Assembly (NCBI GenBank): GCA_964236495.1
Contig: CAXSBR010000002.1
Coordinates: forward strand, 1 to 64,000
From: CAXSBR01 sp964236495
Lineage (GTDB): Bacteria > Actinomycetota > Actinomycetes > Mycobacteriales > Jatrophihabitantaceae
DNA length: 64,000 bases
Direction of reading: 5' to 3'
Shown here in pieces: positions 42,171 to 50,118 of this stretch. A program made the position numbers and the translations under genes. Under the pieces are notes generated by a model. The model was not told the DNA's origin. It ran no database searches and saw nothing but the letters and a program-made list of their open reading frames with translations. Every line of letters begins with the position of its first letter. Within the stretch, counting starts at the first letter, position 1.

Positions 42171-43379
42171 TCAGCACAGGTTCAACGCCGCGACGGCGCC
42201 GATCACGACGACGGCGGGCGCACCGACACCGGCATTCGCGCAAGCCGCGGCCAGGCCCGTCAACGGTGCGCGCACGACGCGTTGAGCCGGCGTACTGGCG
42301 CGGTGGATCACGGCTGCAGGAGTATCGGCGCTGCGCCCGTGCGCGATCAGCGTGCGGGCCACGTCGTCAAGACGTTCCATCGCCATGAGCAGCACCAGCG
42401 TGTCCGGCCCCGTCGCCAGCGCCGGCCAGTCCAGGCCGCCGTCGCGGGGTCTACCAGGATCCAGATGCCCCGACACGACGGCGAAGTCGCCGGCAACTCC
42501 ACGGTGAGTCAGCGGTATGCCCCCCAGCGCCGGAGCCGCGACCACCGAGCTCAGCCCTGGAACGACGCTGACGTCGACGTCCGCCGCAACGCACGCCTGC
42601 ACCTCCTCGCCCCCACGGCCGAACACGAACGGGTCACCGCCCTTGAGCCGCACCACCCGCAGGCCGCGCCGGGCCCGGTCGACGAGAACCTCGTTTATCT
42701 GAGTCTGGGTCAAATTGTGTCGATGCGCGGTTTTGCCGCAGTCGATGACCTCGACGTCCTCGTCCAGCTCTGCCAGCAGCTCCCGCGGCGCCAGCCGATC
42801 GACCACTACGACGTCGGCCTCGACGACGAGGCGCCGTCCGCGCACGGTGATCAGCTCCGGATCCCCCGGGCCGCCGCCAACCAGGGTGACGCTGCCGCGC
42901 ACGGCCCGACGTACCGGCCGGCTGACCAGTGCGCCGGTGTCGACGGCGAGCGCGATCGCGTCGCGCAGCCGCGCTGCTCGGCGGGGGTCGTCGCCGCCGT
43001 TGACGGCGACCGTCATTGGATTTCGGCGCAGAACCGCAGGCGTGCGGGCCGTGCCGGCACTGGCCTCGTCGGCGCGCACGCAGAACAGCTGCCGTTCGAA
43101 GGCGAGCTGCGCGACCCGAGCATTGACGGCTGCCGAATCAGTGGCGACGACGACGAGCCACACGCCACTGAGATCGTCGTCGGCGAAGACGCGTTGTGAC
43201 CATCGCACGTCAGCGAGTCGGGCCAGTTCGTGCGACGCCTGCGGTGCTACCACATGCACCACAGCGCCGGCTTCGCGCAGGTCCCGCGCGCGCCGGACGC
43301 CCACTGCCCCTGCTCCCACGACCAGAACGGGGCGCTCGGTCAGATCCAGCAGCAGCGGGTACCCGGGCATGACGCACAT
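42171..43379 (-). CDS. cysG: Fused sirohaem synthase (precorrin-2 dehydrogenase/ferrochelatase + uroporphyrinogen-III C-methyltransferase)
   Basis: A 402-residue CysG-type fusion. The N-terminal part (1-150) is the NAD-dependent precorrin-2 dehydrogenase/ferrochelatase (YPLLLDLTERPVLVVGAGAVGVRRA). The C-terminal part (about 165-400) is the uroporphyrinogen-III methyltransferase (VTLVGGGPGDPELITVRG, RLKGGDPFVFGRGGEE, GIPLTHRG). Together they make sirohaem from uroporphyrinogen III. This supplies the cofactor of the sulfite reductase encoded 4 kb away. The start may be ATG 43379 or 43370; neither has a clear ribosome-binding site. Confidence 0.93.
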   Translation of the reverse strand: MCVMPGYPLLLDLTERPVLVVGAGAVGVRRARDLREAGAVVHVVAPQASHELARLADVRWSQRVFADDDLSGVWLVVVATDSAAVNARVAQLAFERQLFCVRADEASAGTARTPAVLRRNPMTVAVNGGDDPRRAARLRDAIALAVDTGALVSRPVRRAVRGSVTLVGGGPGDPELITVRGRRLVVEADVVVVDRLAPRELLAELDEDVEVIDCGKTAHRHNLTQTQINEVLVDRARRGLRVVRLKGGDPFVFGRGGEEVQACVAADVDVSVVPGLSSVVAAPALGGIPLTHRGVAGDFAVVSGHLDPGRPRDGGLDWPALATGPDTLVLLMAMERLDDVARTLIAHGRSADTPAAVIHRASTPAQRVVRAPLTGLAAACANAGVGAPAVVVIGAVAALNLC

Positions 43380-43495
43380 TGTGCCGAGGTCATGTGACCG
43401 TCGTGTGGCTCAGCACGATCCAACTCACCATTCCGGCCGGTAACCACAGAGCCTTGCCGTATAGCGCCGAGTCGACAGGTGGTGCGAGTGCAGTG

Positions 43496-43945
43496 CTAGT
43501 CGTCCAACGGTTCGGCACGCAGACGCCACGTGCCCAGGTCGAGCGTTTCGCCGTCCGACGATGCGGCACGGCGGTTGAGGATCAGCACTACGAGTGCGAC
43601 GGCTGCAGCAACGGCGGCGAGGATGGGGCGGTAGGCCGCCGCACGCTCGCCCAGCGTGGCGCCGGTCGGTTCGTCGACAGCGATATCCGCCGCGTCGGTG
43701 CTTACCACGGTTGTCGCATCGGTTCGACGCGCGGGTAGCAGCGCTGACTGCCGTGTTCTATCGCTGACACCGACGACCGATGTCCGAGCCTGAGCGAGAC
43801 GACGCTGCGCGCGTGCCCGCGCGGACAGTCGCTCGGAGTCACCGTCGGAGTGCCCGGACAGCTCACCGGCGTCGTCGTCGCTGTAATCGTCGGGATAGCC
43901 GTCGAAGGCATCAGCCGGCACACCGTCGTTGACGTTGTCGGTCAT
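43496..43945 (-). CDS. Hypothetical single-pass membrane protein
   Basis: 149 residues. The N-terminal half is very acidic (DGYPDDYSDDDAGE), the middle is basic and Ala/Arg-rich, and one membrane helix lies at about 110-128 (PILAAVAAAVALVVLIL), followed by a short exposed tail. No family was recognised. ATG at 43945 has GAGGAGA about 5 nt upstream. It stands alone between the sirohaem synthase and the first GAF-ANTAR gene. Confidence 0.7.
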   Translation of the reverse strand: MTDNVNDGVPADAFDGYPDDYSDDDAGELSGHSDGDSERLSARARAQRRLAQARTSVVGVSDRTRQSALLPARRTDATTVVSTDAADIAVDEPTGATLGERAAAYRPILAAVAAAVALVVLILNRRAASSDGETLDLGTWRLRAEPLDD

Positions 43946-44145
43946 CGTCTCTCCTCTGCGTGGTGGTGTCCTGGGTGGGGGCTGGTGACCATCTGGTGTC
44001 ACGGTGTGCGTGCTCGGCCATGATCACGCCGTCGACTCGACGAGCGCATCGTAGGTCGATCGGCAGCACGGTCGGCCGATCATGTTGCAGATGCAGTGCT
44101 GCGGACCTGGTCACCAGTGTCGTTCGCTGGAGGATTGTGACGGGG

Positions 44146-44967
44146 TTAGGCCGACATGCTCGTCGCCATCGCAGCGCCTCGCTCGCTGGCACCGCAGCTG
44201 ATTCTGGTGGGAACGTCGAGCTCGCCGACGTCCACGACGCGGCTGGCAAGGTCACTGAGCTTGCAGTTGCTGTTCTGACTGGCGGTACGCAGCAAGGTGA
44301 AGGCGCCTTCGCGGGTGACCTTGCGCGTCGCCATCAGCACTCCCATCGCCGTACCGATCTCGCGATTGGTGGCCAGCGCCCGCTGCAGATGAGTCGTGCG
44401 GTCGCGGTGTGCTGCGAGGGCGAGTACGCGCGCAGCCGGGATCGCCAACGCGTCGACCACGGCGCGGGTGGTGTCGTCGAAGGCGCCCGCCTGATCGGAG
44501 TAGAGGCTCAGCGCGCTGACCTCCTCGAGTTCGTCGTGCCGGTACAGCCGCCGCGCCAGCACACTGCCGACACCGGTCTCACCTGGAGCACGCTCGCTGA
44601 ACGCCGCCCAGCGGCTCTCGGCTGCCACGTCGTCGCTGCGGTACACCACGTCGTTGCCGGTCAACGCGTCGATGCCCGGCCCGCAGCGCACTGCACGCTG
44701 CAGCTGTTCACAGCGGGCGGCCATCTCGCCACTGGCACGCAGGGTGGTGACGGCGTTGCAACGGTGGGTCGTGACACTCGCCTGCTGCACGCCGGGAACC
44801 GCAGCCACCGTCAACCGGGTGATCACCGTCGCCGCGTCTGCCGCGGTTTGCGGGTTCGCCGCGTGCAATGCCTCGTCGACTGCCGCCAGAAGCGCCAGCA
44901 CCGACTCCGCCGATATCTGTCCTGAACCCACGACGAATGTCCTCACTGGCAAGGTTTGACGCCGCAC
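44146..44967 (-). CDS. GAF-ANTAR transcription antitermination regulator (first copy)
   Basis: 273 residues: a GAF sensor domain (about 15-175, with the family pattern VPGVQQASVTTH and DDVAAESRWAAFSERA) and a C-terminal ANTAR RNA-binding domain (about 200-260, ALATNREIGTAMGVLMATRKVTREGAFTLLRTASQ). ANTAR proteins bind paired stem-loops in nascent RNA to prevent termination. GTG at 44967 is chosen because GAGGTGG lies 5 nt upstream; the frame also allows a TTG at 44991. Its 5' region holds a cluster of nested inverted repeats. The signal sensed is unknown. Confidence 0.87.
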   Translation of the reverse strand: MRRQTLPVRTFVVGSGQISAESVLALLAAVDEALHAANPQTAADAATVITRLTVAAVPGVQQASVTTHRCNAVTTLRASGEMAARCEQLQRAVRCGPGIDALTGNDVVYRSDDVAAESRWAAFSERAPGETGVGSVLARRLYRHDELEEVSALSLYSDQAGAFDDTTRAVVDALAIPAARVLALAAHRDRTTHLQRALATNREIGTAMGVLMATRKVTREGAFTLLRTASQNSNCKLSDLASRVVDVGELDVPTRISCGASERGAAMATSMSA

Positions 44968-45063
44968 AGCGACCACCTCGGGCGATGGCAACTTGCAACG
45001 AAGGGCACGCGGCCGAAACTGCCGCTGTGCGGCGACTCTAAGCTTCGCCAGACCATACGCGGT

Positions 45064-45101
45064 ACACCCTCAGGGGTGTCCGTGACACCCTCCAGGGTGT
45101 C
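45064..45101. promoter_or_regulatory. Cluster of three overlapping hairpins upstream of the first GAF-ANTAR gene
   Basis: Three inverted repeats share arms: ACACCC-TCAG-GGGTGT (45064-45079), GGTGTC-CGT-GACACC (45075-45089) and GACACCCT-CC-AGGGTGTC (45084-45101). They can pair in mutually exclusive ways, as in attenuators. They lie about 100 nt upstream of the start, within the likely leader. No canonical ANTAR hexaloop pair is evident, so cis-regulation by the encoded protein is speculative. Confidence 0.5.
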
Positions 45102-45223
45102 GGACCTGTTGACGAAGCGCTCGCTGGGCGCGGTCATCGCCAGGTAACAAACCGGCTGTATCGCGACGCCTTCGGCGGGATGGTCACACGCTGATTCACC
45201 TGCCGCGGCCTGCTACCGAACTC

Positions 45224-46036
45224 TCATCCGGCTTGAACAGGCCCGGGGCGCGCGTGGGCACGGCGCACTGCTTCGTCGACGATGCGTTGCGCGACCTCGG
45301 CGACTTTGCGGTGTTCGCGTTGGCTGATGTCGCGTAGCCGGGCGAACGCCTCGTCGGCGCCGATACCGCTGCGTCCACGCAGGAGTCCGATCGCCTGATC
45401 GATGGCCGGCCGCGTGGACATCGCAGCCTGCAACTGCGCCGTCAGAGCGATGGCCTTGGCGAGCACGCCTGCGTTATGGACCGCTACGGCTGCGGGTGCG
45501 GCGAACAGTTCGCCCAGTTCCACCGCGTGATCGTCGAAGACATTCTTGGCGCGGGCATACACGTTGATAGCCCCGACTACTTCGTTGGGCAGCATCAGAG
45601 GCAGCGACAATGCGCTGTGCACGCCCATTCTCCCGACCCGAGGGCCGAAGCGGGGCCACATCTTTTCCCCGCCCAATGAGCCCGATCGCACCGTGCGGCG
45701 TTCCAGCGCGGCTGTGATGCACGGACCTTCGTTGAGCATCACGTACTGGATCTGGTCGATCTCCCTGACGAATGGCGCGCTGGCGGCCAACGCCTCCACT
45801 CGGTCGTCGGGCCGGTCGTCACGCAGCAAAGTGACGCCGGCGCCGTCAGCGCCGGGAATCGCCTGCGCGGCGAACGTGGCAACCTGATGCAGAAGATTGT
45901 CCAGTCCCAAACTGCCCGTGATCAACCCGGACAAGCCGGCCAGACCGGCCCGCAGGTCGGCGACATCAGCGCTGGCCTGGATGGAGGTCAGCGGACCTGC
46001 CGGCTGACCGCCGGCTTCAGCACCGCTATCGGTCAT
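45224..46036 (-). CDS. GAF-ANTAR transcription antitermination regulator (second copy)
   Basis: 270 residues with a GAF domain (about 30-190; GADGAGVTLLRDD, LNEGPCITAALERRTVRSGSL, SALSLPLMLPNEVVGAINVYARA) and an ANTAR domain (about 200-260; ALTAQLQAAMSTRPAIDQAIGLLRGRSGIGADEAFARLRDIS). ATG at 46036 follows AAGGG 9 nt upstream. A promoter with TTGCCG and TATGAT lies about 110 nt upstream. It has diverged far from the first copy 230 nt downstream, so the pair is probably an old duplication or two separate regulators. Confidence 0.9.
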   Translation of the reverse strand: MTDSGAEAGGQPAGPLTSIQASADVADLRAGLAGLSGLITGSLGLDNLLHQVATFAAQAIPGADGAGVTLLRDDRPDDRVEALAASAPFVREIDQIQYVMLNEGPCITAALERRTVRSGSLGGEKMWPRFGPRVGRMGVHSALSLPLMLPNEVVGAINVYARAKNVFDDHAVELGELFAAPAAVAVHNAGVLAKAIALTAQLQAAMSTRPAIDQAIGLLRGRSGIGADEAFARLRDISQREHRKVAEVAQRIVDEAVRRAHARPGPVQAG

Positions 46037-46144
46037 TGTCGAGCCCTTGCAAGTAGATGCTGCGGGGAGACGTTCGAGTGATCTAGCACCTCGACACCCG
46101 AACCAGCGCACACCACGGCTTACACCGCGACGATGCTGGAGCTG

Positions 46145-46172
46145 ATCATAGCTGTACACCCCCAGGCGGCAA
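46145..46172 (-). promoter_or_regulatory. Candidate promoter of the second GAF-ANTAR gene
   Basis: On the minus strand TTGCCG (plus-strand 46167-46172) and TATGAT (46145-46150) are spaced by 16 nt, a near-consensus housekeeping promoter. Confidence 0.5.
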
Positions 46173-46207
46173 CGCACGGTGACATTCGCGTGATTTGTCC
46201 GGTGGCT

Positions 46208-46759
46208 TCACAAGGGTGCAAGCAACCGCGCCAACTCGTCGACGGAGTCCGCCAGTTCGACGCCAGCGGTGTCGAGCACCAGTTCGGGATGCAACGGCGG
46301 TTCGTACTCGTCGTCGATACCGGTCAGGCCGGCAACCTCTCCGCTACGTTGGCGGGCGTACAGGCCTTTGACGTCGCGCTGAGCGCAGACCTCCACCGGC
46401 GTGGCGATGTGCACCTCGTAGAAGGCGCTGCCGTCGCGGTCGTGCAGCGCTCGCACGCCGTCGCGCGCAGCGGCGAACGGCGACACCACGGCCGCGATCA
46501 CCACCACGCCGTTGCGCGCTAGGAGCGAAGCGACCCAGCCGATGCGGGCGACGTTGGCATCGCGGTCGGTCCGGGAGTAGCCCAGTTCCGGTGACAGCAC
46601 CGGTCGCACGGCGTCGCCGTCGAGAATCTCGGTGCGCACACCGGCATCGTTGAGCCGCTGCGCCAGGGCAGTGGCCACCGTCGTCTTGCCCGCGCTGGGT
46701 AACCCCGTCAGCCAGACGGTGGCTCCCCGCGCGGTTTGGGCAGTCACGCCGGTCGTCAC
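46208..46759 (-). CDS. cysC: Adenylyl-sulfate kinase (APS kinase)
   Basis: Phosphorylates APS to PAPS. 183 residues with P-loop GLPSAGKTT (Gly19-Lys25), TEILDGDAVRPVLSPELGYSRTDRD and the lid region GLYARQRSGEVAGLTGIDDEYEPP. Stand-alone, not fused to CysN. It diverges from the sulfite reductase operon. The CysH encoded there has APS-reductase-type cysteines, so this kinase may provide PAPS for sulfotransfer rather than for assimilation. Confidence 0.93.
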   Translation of the reverse strand: MTTGVTAQTARGATVWLTGLPSAGKTTVATALAQRLNDAGVRTEILDGDAVRPVLSPELGYSRTDRDANVARIGWVASLLARNGVVVIAAVVSPFAAARDGVRALHDRDGSAFYEVHIATPVEVCAQRDVKGLYARQRSGEVAGLTGIDDEYEPPLHPELVLDTAGVELADSVDELARLLAPL

Positions 46760-46909
46760 TCAGTGAGGATCGCATGGCGGCGAAGCCCGCCGATTTTCGC
46801 GTCCGGCTGCTCGAGCTCAATTGCACGGCTTGTCCAGCCCGGAACTGCACGACCGCCGAGCCGGATCGACGCCGAAGCCCTGTGCACCCGAATGTGACAC
46901 ACTGGGCGA

Positions 46910-47002
46910 GTGAGTCCGCTGCGCGCCGTTCCGCTGACGATGCGCCGTCACGTCGATCTCATGCGGATAACCGGAACAGGCTGTCCGAGCGCTCTGCGCT
47001 GA
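46910..47002 (+). CDS. Short Cys-containing leader peptide ORF upstream of the sulfite reductase operon
   Basis: GTG at 46910 opens a 30-codon ORF whose C-terminal part, starting at ATG 46940, reads MRRHVDLMRITGTGCPSALR. The RRHVDLxR followed by a Cys near the end is a recurring pattern of small leader ORFs before sulfur-assimilation genes in actinobacteria. CACACT lies 6 nt before the GTG, so the ORF could be leaderless. Such ORFs are thought to sense cysteine through ribosome stalling (reported for poly-Cys uORFs in mycobacteria); the single Cys here makes this less certain. GC-rich inverted repeats follow at about 47015-47055. Confidence 0.55.
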   Translation: MSPLRAVPLTMRRHVDLMRITGTGCPSALR

Positions 47003-47137
47003 CCTCTTCTCTCGGCCCGCCACCGCTCGCGGGTTGCCGCGGCCTCCCGAGTTGCACGATGGTCAGCTTCCTCAGTTGAACCCCGCCCGCCAGCTGCCAC
47101 CCGCTGCGTTCCCCGATCGAAAGACGACTTCTTTTCC

Positions 47138-48853
47138 ATGTCCCGCCCGAGCACCCCTTCCACCTCACCCCGCCCGAGCGCCGCTGAGCCGGCAGGCTCA
47201 CGGCGCCCAGCGGCGCGCCGTGGCCAAGGACAGTGGGCGCTGGGCTACCGCGAACCGCTGAACCCAAACGAGCGCGCGAAGCGCGACAGCGACGGCCTCG
47301 ACGTCAAGCAACGAATCATCGACATCTACAGCCTTGGCGGCTTCGCCAGCATCGATCCTGGTGATCTGCGCAACCGGTTCCGCTGGTTCGGGCTTTACAC
47401 CCAGCGCGCACCCGGCATCGCCGGTGGGCGCACCGCGGTGCTCGAGCCAGAAGAGCTCGAGGACGAGTTCTTCATGCTGCGTATCCGCATCGACGGCGGC
47501 CGGTTGACCAGCGCCCAGCTGCGGGTGATCGCCGACATCGCTACCGACTACGGCCGCGAAGTCGCCGACATCACCGACCGGCAGAATGTGCAGCTGCACT
47601 GGATCCGGGTTGAAGACGTGCCCGCGATCTGGGAACGGCTCGAAGCCGTCGGGCTGTCCACCACCGAGGCCTGCGGCGACACCCCGCGGGTGATGCTCTC
47701 GTGCCCGCTGGAGGGCGAGAGCGCCGACGCCGTCGTGAACGCGCTGCCGATGATCGACGAGACCGTCGACAAGTACCTCGGTGACAAGGCCTTCTCGAAC
47801 CTTCCGCGCAAGTTCAAGACCACCATGTCGGGCTGCACGCAGCACTGCACGAACCATGAGATCAACGACGTGTCGTTCATGGGCGTGCTCGGCCCGGACG
47901 GCACGCCCGGTTTCGATCTGTGGGTGGGCGGCGGGCTGTCGACGAACCCGATGTTCGCTCAGCGCCTGGGCGTGTTCGTGCTGCCCGAGCAGGTCAGCGA
48001 CGTCTGGGCTGCGGTCTGCTCGGTGTTCCGCGACTACGGGTACCGCCGCTCGCGCAACCATGCTCGCCTGAAATTCTTGCTCGCCGACTGGGGGCCGCAG
48101 CGGTTCCGCGAGGTGATGGAGAAGGAGTACCTGCACTTCGCGCTGCCCGACGGACCGGCGCTCGCGAACTCCCCCGCCAACCGCGACCACGTCGGCATCA
48201 CCGAGTTGCGCGACGGCACTGTGGCCGTCGGTGCCACCACCAAGGCCGGGCGCACCAGCGGGCCGGCCTTACACGCGCTGGCCGATCTGGCCGACTCCCA
48301 CGGTGACGGACGAATCTCGACGACGGCTCAGCAGGGCGTTGTCGTGCTGGGCGTGCCTGCGGAGCGGGCCGAATCGCTGATGGACGCACTCGAACTGATC
48401 GGCCTGTCGGCGCGGCCCTCGGCGTTCTCCCGGGGCACCATCGCCTGCACCGGCATCGAATTCTGCAAGCTGGCCATCGTCGAGACCAAGGCGCGCGCCG
48501 AGCACATCCGCACCGAACTCGACGCCCGCCTGCCCGGCTTCGACACCCCGATCACCATCAACGTCAACGGCTGCCCGAATTCGTGTGCGCGCTTCCAGGT
48601 TGCCGACATCGGCTTCAAGGGCATCATCGCCCGCGACGCCCAGGGCAACGACGCCGAAGCCTTCCAGATACACCTCGGTGGCCAGCTGGGTAGCGAAGCT
48701 GCGTTCGGGCGCAAGTTCCGCGGCCTGAAGGTCACCGCCGACGAGGCGCCGGACTATGCCGAGCGGGTGTTGCGCGGCTACCTCGACCGGCGCGAGGGTG
48801 ACGAGACGTTCGCCGGGTACGTCAACCGCGCCGACGAAAGTTGGCTGCTGTGA
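47138..48853 (+). CDS. sir: Ferredoxin-dependent sulfite/nitrite reductase
   Basis: Sirohaem and [4Fe-4S] enzyme that reduces sulfite to sulfide (or nitrite to ammonia), 571 residues, two ferredoxin-like half-domains per repeat. The cluster ligands are Cys437 and Cys443 (CTGIEFC) and Cys479 and Cys483 (CPNSC). TMSGCTQHCTNHEIND also belongs to the family. The neighbours CysH and APS kinase favour sulfite, as for the M. tuberculosis homologue Rv2391. The first 28 residues are Ser/Pro/Ala-rich. No clear ribosome-binding site precedes the ATG. Confidence 0.93.
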   Translation: MSRPSTPSTSPRPSAAEPAGSRRPAARRGQGQWALGYREPLNPNERAKRDSDGLDVKQRIIDIYSLGGFASIDPGDLRNRFRWFGLYTQRAPGIAGGRTAVLEPEELEDEFFMLRIRIDGGRLTSAQLRVIADIATDYGREVADITDRQNVQLHWIRVEDVPAIWERLEAVGLSTTEACGDTPRVMLSCPLEGESADAVVNALPMIDETVDKYLGDKAFSNLPRKFKTTMSGCTQHCTNHEINDVSFMGVLGPDGTPGFDLWVGGGLSTNPMFAQRLGVFVLPEQVSDVWAAVCSVFRDYGYRRSRNHARLKFLLADWGPQRFREVMEKEYLHFALPDGPALANSPANRDHVGITELRDGTVAVGATTKAGRTSGPALHALADLADSHGDGRISTTAQQGVVVLGVPAERAESLMDALELIGLSARPSAFSRGTIACTGIEFCKLAIVETKARAEHIRTELDARLPGFDTPITINVNGCPNSCARFQVADIGFKGIIARDAQGNDAEAFQIHLGGQLGSEAAFGRKFRGLKVTADEAPDYAERVLRGYLDRREGDETFAGYVNRADESWLL

Positions 48854-49005
48854 GCATCGCAGGGCCCGTCTTCGTTCCTACCCGCCCGAGGAGCGGAGCA
48901 GCAGCGCGGCGCCAGCCGCAAATGCAACCAGCTGTGAGCATTGCAGGGCCCGTCTTCGTTCCTACCCGCCCGAGGAGCGGAGCAGCAGCGCGGCGCCAGC
49001 CGCAA
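48847..49005. repeat. 84-bp tandem duplication between sulfite reductase and zinc-ribbon genes
   Basis: A 75-bp block (48847-48921) recurs at 48931-49005 with one mismatch, 84 bp apart. A third short match (GGCTGCTGTGAGTGC, 49013-49027) covers the zinc-ribbon start. The copies begin at the reductase stop codon and contain a GCGGC-GCCA-GCCGC hairpin. The period equals 28 codons. Confidence 0.92.
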
Positions 49006-49023
49006 GTGGGACGGCTGCTGTGA
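48850..49023 (+). CDS. Possible 57-residue small protein made of two 28-residue repeats
   Basis: GTG at 48850 overlaps the reductase stop (GTGA), and the TGA at 49021-49023 overlaps the GTG of the zinc-ribbon gene. Between them is an uninterrupted frame with two copies of SIAGPVFVPTRPRSGAAARR-type sequence, joined in frame. The overlap at both ends is what a translationally coupled gene would show. However, the same DNA is open in other frames and the product resembles no family, so it may be a spacer created by repeat expansion. Confidence 0.35.
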   Translation: MSIAGPVFVPTRPRSGAAARRQPQMQPAVSIAGPVFVPTRPRSGAAARRQPQVGRLL

Positions 49024-49286
49024 GTGCGCCGTCGCGAGCGGTGCCGTTCTACTGCCCTTACTGCGCCGACGAGGATCTACGCCCCTTCGACCCCACCGAC
49101 GGCAGCGCCGGGCACGGCCAGTGGCGCTGTCAGTCCTGCCAGCGCGCGTTCGCAGTGAAATACCTCGGCATCACCGGCGGTTGGAGTTCTCCGGACGCTG
49201 AGCCAGAAAAACCGGAACAGCGTGCAACCAAGAACGGGCCCCCGCCCGACCGACAGTGGGCAACAACCGAAAGTGGCACAGCATGA
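49020..49286 (+). CDS. Small zinc-ribbon protein of the sulfite reductase operon
   Basis: 88 residues with two Cys pairs, CPYC (12, 15) and CQSC (37, 40), forming a zinc ribbon of the type VPFYCPYCADEDLRPF...GQWRCQSCQRAFAVKYLGI. The C-terminal third is Pro/Glu-rich and probably disordered. Similar short proteins lie between the reductase and cysH in other actinomycetes; a role with the reductase or its electron donor is a guess. GTG start; its stop overlaps the cysH ATG. Confidence 0.8.
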   Translation: MSAPSRAVPFYCPYCADEDLRPFDPTDGSAGHGQWRCQSCQRAFAVKYLGITGGWSSPDAEPEKPEQRATKNGPPPDRQWATTESGTA

Positions 49287-49987
49287 GCGCACCGACCGCG
49301 GAGCACGAGCGACTGATCGACCTCGTCGATCGAGCTGCCCGGGACCTGGAGAACGCGCCGGCCCTGGAAATCCTGCAATGGGCAGCCGCCGAGTTCGGCA
49401 CGGCGTGGTGTGTGGCGTCGTCGATGGCAGACGCCGTAGTGCCGCACCTGGCCGGTCGGGCGATGCCCGGCGTAGACGTGATCTTCCTGGACACCGGGTA
49501 CCACTTCGCCGAGACCATCGGCACCCGCGACGCCGTCGCAGCGACTCTGCCCGTCACCGTCAAGACGATCACACCGACGTTTACCGTGGCCGAGCAGGAC
49601 GCCCGAAACGGCGCGGACCTGTTCGCCCGCCGGCCCGACCAGTGTTGCGCCCTGCGCAAGGTTGCACCCCTGGCCGGCGCTCTAGCGCCGTACTTCGCCT
49701 GGGCCTCGGGACTGCGCCGGGACGAGTCCCCCACCCGCGCCGGCACCCGCGTCGTGGAGTGGGATGCCAAGCGTGGCCTGGTGAAGCTCAATCCCATCGC
49801 CCGCTGGACACAGGACGACGTCGAGGCCTACATCAGGGACAACGCCATTCTGGTGAACCCGCTGCTGTCCGACGGCTACGCCTCGGTGGGTTGCGCACCG
49901 TGCACGCGCCGCGTCGCACCGGGCGAGGACGCTCGGGCAGGGCGTTGGGCCGGTTTCGACAAGACCGAGTGCGGCCTGCACGTCTGA
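49283..49987 (+). CDS. cysH: Phosphoadenylyl/adenylyl-sulfate reductase CysH
   Basis: Reduces activated sulfate to sulfite. 234 residues with the PP-loop fold (ASSMADAVVPHLAGR), FLDTGYHFAET and ARRPDQCCALRKVAPL. Cys121-Cys122, Cys204 and Cys207 (GCAPC) match the [4Fe-4S] ligands of APS-using reductases, and Cys230 in KTECGLH is the catalytic cysteine. APS is therefore the likely substrate. ATG overlaps the zinc-ribbon stop. Confidence 0.94.
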   Translation: MSAPTAEHERLIDLVDRAARDLENAPALEILQWAAAEFGTAWCVASSMADAVVPHLAGRAMPGVDVIFLDTGYHFAETIGTRDAVAATLPVTVKTITPTFTVAEQDARNGADLFARRPDQCCALRKVAPLAGALAPYFAWASGLRRDESPTRAGTRVVEWDAKRGLVKLNPIARWTQDDVEAYIRDNAILVNPLLSDGYASVGCAPCTRRVAPGEDARAGRWAGFDKTECGLHV

Positions 49988-50104
49988 AGTTTCCGGCTGT
50001 GGCGCTGGACTTGCCCACCCGCCGGTCACCCGCCGGTCGGGTGGCTGTCGTACCGCCTGATGGCGGCGCCCGAACACAGCTCCGGTGCGAGCTGACGCGG
50101 CGTC

Positions 50105-50110
50105 TAGGCT
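50105..50110 (+). promoter_or_regulatory. -10 element for leaderless ybaK-type gene
   Basis: TAGGCT (TAnnnT) lies 8 nt before the GTG at 50119 with no ribosome-binding site between. Confidence 0.45.
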
Positions 50111-50118
50111 TTGCACCC

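Noticed and set aside
45064..45101. Canonical two-hexaloop ANTAR target RNA
   Set aside because: The stems have loops of 2-4 nt rather than hexaloops with the conserved A1/G4 bases, so only a general attenuator-like structure is claimed.
44943..45137. 64-codon small ORF upstream of the first GAF-ANTAR gene
   Set aside because: Its repeated DTxEGV pattern simply reflects the hairpin repeats and it overlaps the regulator's start; no ribosome-binding site.
46774..47079. 101-codon plus-strand ORF before the sulfite reductase gene
   Set aside because: It starts opposite the cysC upstream region and overlaps the leader ORF in another frame; composition is random-like.
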